A stretch of DNA of 34,477 nucleotides, from assembly GCA_039187035.1 (NCBI GenBank), contig JBCCZS010000011.1, positions 1 through 34,477 of the forward strand, given 5' to 3'. The translations under genes and the position numbers were made by a program. Origin of the DNA: JAJFFW01 sp039187035. GTDB taxonomy: Bacteria > Pseudomonadota > Alphaproteobacteria > Caulobacterales > Parvularculaceae. The notes under the pieces are model-generated. The model was given only the letters and a program-made list of their open reading frames with translations. It made no database searches and was not told the DNA's origin. This document shows, piece after piece, positions 32,979 through 34,477 of the stretch. How positions within the stretch are numbered: the stretch's first letter is position 1; every line of letters begins with the position of its first letter.

Positions 32979-33060
32979 GGGCGAGCTCCTTGCGCCGTTG
33001 CGGCGATCGATCCAGCGCGGCCGATGTTGCGCCGCACCCGATCAAGAGCATCCCGATTTA

Positions 33061-33140
33061 TGGTGTATCTTAGGTTAAAAGGTAAATTGGTTAGGGTATA
33101 TTTTTATTATTACTTTATAACACTATTGAAATTATTGTTA
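33061..33140 (-). promoter_or_regulatory. AT-rich promoter island with 8-base repeats upstream of bcsAB
   Basis: The gap between bcsQ and bcsAB contains an about 80-base stretch far richer in A and T than its surroundings. Inside it GGTTA, GGTAA and GGTTA start at 33073, 33081 and 33089, exactly eight bases apart. The stretch also runs over the bcsQ stop codon. Its position about 85-160 bases before the bcsAB GTG fits a separate bcsAB promoter with a repeated operator. No clear -35/-10 pair was assigned. Confidence 0.45.
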
Positions 33141-33938
33141 AGCACTTCTTGCGACGTCGCGCAACGAAGCCGCGTTGCGGGCGTCAAGTTCCTGAAGGAT
33201 CGCGTCGCCGAGCGCCTTCGTTTCATCGACAAACCGGCTGTTGGCCGCAGCGGCGTCCGCCACGGGTTCGCGTGCAAAGCTCTCCGGCGCGGCTTCGTCA
33301 TAGCCGATTTTGCCGACCAGCGCCTCGCCGAGGGCTTCGCCGACCGTCGCTTCAACGTCGCGGCACAGGGTTCTGCGCCGGTCAATCATGTTTAAGACGA
33401 AGCGGGCGCGCAGCGCCTGGTCTTTGGCGCGCTGAGGGACGTCCGTGCCGGCGAGCGTCGCGGCGGAGGACAAATCGGCGCGCAATACGAAGATCGGCAG
33501 GACGACGTCGTCCCGCGCATCGAGTTCCGAGACGGCGCATTGCGGCGCGTCGACGAGAACGATCTCCTCACGGAACAAACGATGCGACGCGACGGCCGCT
33601 GCGAAGTCGACCCCCTGGACGACGGTGAACTCGCCCGGCCGTTCGCCGATAGCGCTGAACGGGATGACGCGTAAGTTATCGTCGATGCGGCGGGCCGCTG
33701 CGGCCATCGCCGCACCGGCGTCGTCGCCCAAATTGTGCGCGGGCCGCGCGACCGGCCCCGTCGGGGCACCGTCGGGTACGCGGTCGTCGGCGCCGAGATG
33801 GCGCATGACGACGTTTTGGCCGCACAGCTCAAGCAACGTCGTTGCGCGTCCCCGCCCGGAAAACTCGACGGCCAGCGTCGCCGCTAACGTGGTTTTGCCC
33901 ACGCCGCCGTTTGACGACGCAATAAAGACCAAAGGCAT
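33138..33938 (-). CDS. bcsQ: Cellulose biosynthesis ATPase BcsQ (MinD/ParA type)
   Basis: The 266-residue product is a P-loop ATPase of the MinD/ParA superfamily in the BcsQ position. The deviant Walker A is NGGVGKTT (residues 10-17); the usual leading Lys of KGGVGKT is replaced by Asn, and E. coli BcsQ also deviates at this position. A VLVDAP Walker B-like segment lies near the middle, and VLNMID follows in the C-terminal half. BcsQ helps place and assemble the synthase at the inner membrane, usually with BcsR. The ATG at 33938 has GGAGGGG eight to twelve bases upstream. The gene lies between the BcsR-like gene and bcsAB, all on the minus strand. Confidence 0.88.
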   Translation of the reverse strand: MPLVFIASSNGGVGKTTLAATLAVEFSGRGRATTLLELCGQNVVMRHLGADDRVPDGAPTGPVARPAHNLGDDAGAAMAAAARRIDDNLRVIPFSAIGERPGEFTVVQGVDFAAAVASHRLFREEIVLVDAPQCAVSELDARDDVVLPIFVLRADLSSAATLAGTDVPQRAKDQALRARFVLNMIDRRRTLCRDVEATVGEALGEALVGKIGYDEAAPESFAREPVADAAAANSRFVDETKALGDAILQELDARNAASLRDVARSA

Positions 33939-33973
33939 GGCGAGTCCCCTCCCGAGCGCGGCGGCCGCGTACG

Positions 33974-34246
33974 TTAGGCGGCAGCCTGAACGGGTTTGGT
34001 AAAGAGTGCGTGAAGGACGTCGCCGCCGGCGGTTTTTGCGGGGGCGGCCTGCGGTACGGCGCGCGGCGCCGGTTCGACGGCGCGGTCGTCAGACGCCGGA
34101 GCGACGGCGTCGTTCGACGCTACGAGTTGTTGAAGAACCGGCCAGCGAGCGGCCGCGGCGGCGGCGCGACGTTCTGCGGCGAACTCGACGTAGGTGAAGT
34201 GGTCGACGCCCATGGCGGCCAAAGCTTGATCGATATCCGTTTGCAT
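33974..34246 (-). CDS. BcsR-like small cellulose biosynthesis protein
   Basis: The 90-residue protein has an N-terminal region (about 1-42) resembling BcsR: a tyrosine-containing FTYVEFAAERRAAAAAARWP segment matches the BcsR pattern of an acidic-aromatic strand followed by RE...RWPLL. An Ala/Pro-rich linker (43-72) and a short C-terminal GDVLHALFTKP motif follow; BcsO/BcsP-type accessory proteins often end in a comparable LF motif, so a composite of the two is possible. BcsR regulates BcsQ and synthase assembly in enterobacteria. The ATG at 34246 has TAGGAG six bases upstream, and bcsQ follows 35 bases later. The family assignment rests on a short match and position. Confidence 0.65.
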   Translation of the reverse strand: MQTDIDQALAAMGVDHFTYVEFAAERRAAAAAARWPVLQQLVASNDAVAPASDDRAVEPAPRAVPQAAPAKTAGGDVLHALFTKPVQAAA

Positions 34247-34276
34247 GTCGCGCTCCTAACTTTTCGCGTTTCAGCG

Positions 34277-34288
34277 TCACCGCGGTGA
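34277..34288. promoter_or_regulatory. 12-base palindrome upstream of the BcsR-like gene
   Basis: TCACCGCGGTGA is a perfect 12-base palindrome 31 bases before the BcsR-like start, in the 88-base gap after the partial upstream gene. It could be an operator, but short palindromes in GC-rich DNA are common, so the call is weak. Confidence 0.25.
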
Positions 34289-34334
34289 TCGCCGAACTCG
34301 CCGAAGAGGATCGCAAGGGCGGGGCCAGTTTCCC

Positions 34335-34477
34335 TTAAAGTTGTTTCACCATACCGCGCCGGGCCGCGCCGAGGCCGCTCTCGACAGCCGCGAGCGCGGC
34401 CAAAATCGACAGGCTTGAAGCGTAGTAATCGCCCGAAACGATCGGCTCCACCGGCGGGCGTTCGCGTCGATCGAGCG
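34335..34477 (-). CDS. 3' end of an unidentified gene, possibly a GH8 endoglucanase (BcsZ-like), cut by the window edge
   Basis: An open frame runs from the window edge to a TAA at 34337-34335 and encodes the last 46 or so residues of a protein. The tail includes EPIVSGDYYASSLSILAALA and ends GMVKQL. The GDYYASSL block resembles the C-terminal helix of family 8 glycoside hydrolases, and bcsZ often sits in such operons, but this is a weak match on a short fragment. It is on the same strand as the bcs genes, 88 bases upstream of the BcsR-like start, and is probably the first visible gene of the same operon. The start lies outside the window. Confidence 0.5.
   Translation of the reverse strand, partial: LDRRERPPVEPIVSGDYYASSLSILAALAAVESGLGAARRGMVKQL

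Noticed and set aside
1..34477. tRNA, rRNA, CRISPR arrays, insertion sequences, integrases or attachment sites
   Set aside because: I looked on both strands and saw no cloverleaf ending in CCA, regular spaced repeats, transposase or integrase motifs, or flanking direct repeats.

Overview
The window reads as a chromosomal segment of a GC-rich Gram-negative bacterium, most likely an alphaproteobacterium of the kind rich in TonB-dependent receptors (Caulobacterales, Parvularculales or Sphingomonadales-like). This rests on three TonB-dependent receptors, a FecI/FecR surface-signalling cassette and a fused BcsA-BcsB cellulose synthase with BcsQ. It is inference from gene content, because no rRNA or other taxonomic marker is present. 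No tRNA, rRNA, CRISPR array, transposase or phage gene was seen.

Region 1 (about 1-14.5 kb) is a hydantoin/lactam-type catabolic island. A large MalT-like LuxR regulator (191-2881) precedes a same-strand gene train: a short hydantoinase A/oxoprolinase-family protein, a DUF917 protein, a TonB-dependent receptor, an NCS1 (CodB/Mhp1-like) permease, a small divergent cyclophilin, then hydantoinase A and B. An Asp/Glu/hydantoin racemase-family gene lies convergent to it (13701-14507). The layout suggests uptake through the outer membrane (receptor) and inner membrane (permease), followed by ATP-dependent ring opening in the cytoplasm. A shared CTACCCG box occurs upstream of both the regulator and the first operon gene, which suggests autoregulated specific control.

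Region 2 (14.7-22.8 kb) holds a second large TonB-dependent receptor on the minus strand. Divergent from it, across a 413-base intergenic region, is an overlapping sigma(ECF)-fecR-TonB transducer operon. All three genes of this operon are joined by ATGA overlaps, and the receptor carries the N-terminal STN signalling domain, so a cell-surface signalling circuit is likely.

Region 3 (22.9-34.5 kb) is a cellulose locus. On the minus strand, in transcription order, are the end of an unidentified gene (possibly a GH8 endoglucanase), a BcsR-like small protein, BcsQ, a BcsA-BcsB fusion with intact catalytic and c-di-GMP-binding motifs, and the BcsC exporter. Facing it, and sharing a bidirectional terminator, is a 515-residue protein with a novel-looking N-terminal half and two CBM2-like cellulose-binding domains but no Sec signal peptide. 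This is the most unusual single gene of the window and a candidate secreted or matrix-associated cellulose partner.
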